From NCBI GenBank assembly GCA_030613125.1, contig JAUWMO010000047.1, forward strand, positions 1-14,855: a stretch of 14,855 bases of DNA, given 5' to 3'. A program made the translations under genes and the position numbers. The notes under the pieces are model-generated. The model was not told the DNA's origin. It worked only from the letters and a program-made list of their open reading frames with translations, and did not search any database. Positions 14,775 through 14,855 of the stretch are shown here, piece by piece (within the stretch, counting starts at the first letter, position 1; every line of letters starts with the position of its first letter). Source of the DNA: Bacteroidota bacterium (GTDB taxonomy: Bacteria; Bacteroidota; Bacteroidia; Bacteroidales; VadinHA17).

Positions 14775-14855
14775 AATCTTGTCAACGTCTATCTTCATGA
14801 GCGACAGCGAGTAAAACAATGATTCTACCCACTTCCAAACTATATAAGCTTTATA

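Noticed and set aside
14775..14855. Possible gene or tRNA at the right edge
   Set aside because: No cloverleaf, start codon with a sustained open frame, or known motif is visible in the last 80 bases.

Overview
The window looks like a chromosomal segment of a Bacteroidota bacterium, probably Bacteroidales- or Marinilabiliales-like; genus and species cannot be told. The grounds are an AT-rich genome with no clear Shine-Dalgarno sequences, a Bacteroidota-type promoter (TTTG, 19 nt, TATATTTG) in front of the HU gene, an HtpG of about 680 residues with the variant NQIAFSSAEEF lid region, a LytTR response regulator, and a small membrane-anchored protein of a type I associate with this phylum. Most genes are core housekeeping genes and look intact. 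I see no phage, CRISPR array, rRNA or tRNA.

Layout. The first 371 bases are the 5' end of a minus-strand family-4-like glycosyltransferase that starts with TTG and runs off the left edge. Divergent from it is murB (+, peptidoglycan precursor synthesis), which converges on a phosphoglucomutase/phosphomannomutase gene (-). Next is a compact minus-strand cluster read in the order class I aminotransferase, pckA, mltG. The first two overlap by 4 bases (ATGA) and mltG follows after 17 bases. Aspartate transamination would give oxaloacetate, which PEP carboxykinase turns into PEP; MltG is an inner-membrane lytic transglycosylase. Divergent from this cluster is a small membrane-anchored protein (+).

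Bases 7660-8179 hold no gene. They contain two short palindromic hairpins and a roughly 210-bp element with imperfect terminal inverted repeats and two mutually exclusive internal hairpins, probably a MITE or an insertion-sequence remnant. htpG (-) follows. A second minus-strand cluster reads LytTR response regulator, class III aminotransferase, then a degenerate receiver-like domain with a C-terminal membrane anchor. Upstream are trmH (tRNA 2'-O-methyltransferase) and an HU gene with its own promoter and a rho-independent terminator.

The last 650 bases carry no credible gene. They contain a 12-bp tandem array of TACGTA palindromes and a strikingly GC-rich block of nested inverted and tandem repeats.

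Nothing here is clearly a new multi-gene system. The most unusual items are the receiver-like membrane protein next to the LytTR regulator, the two-hairpin mobile remnant, and the GC-rich repeat block.
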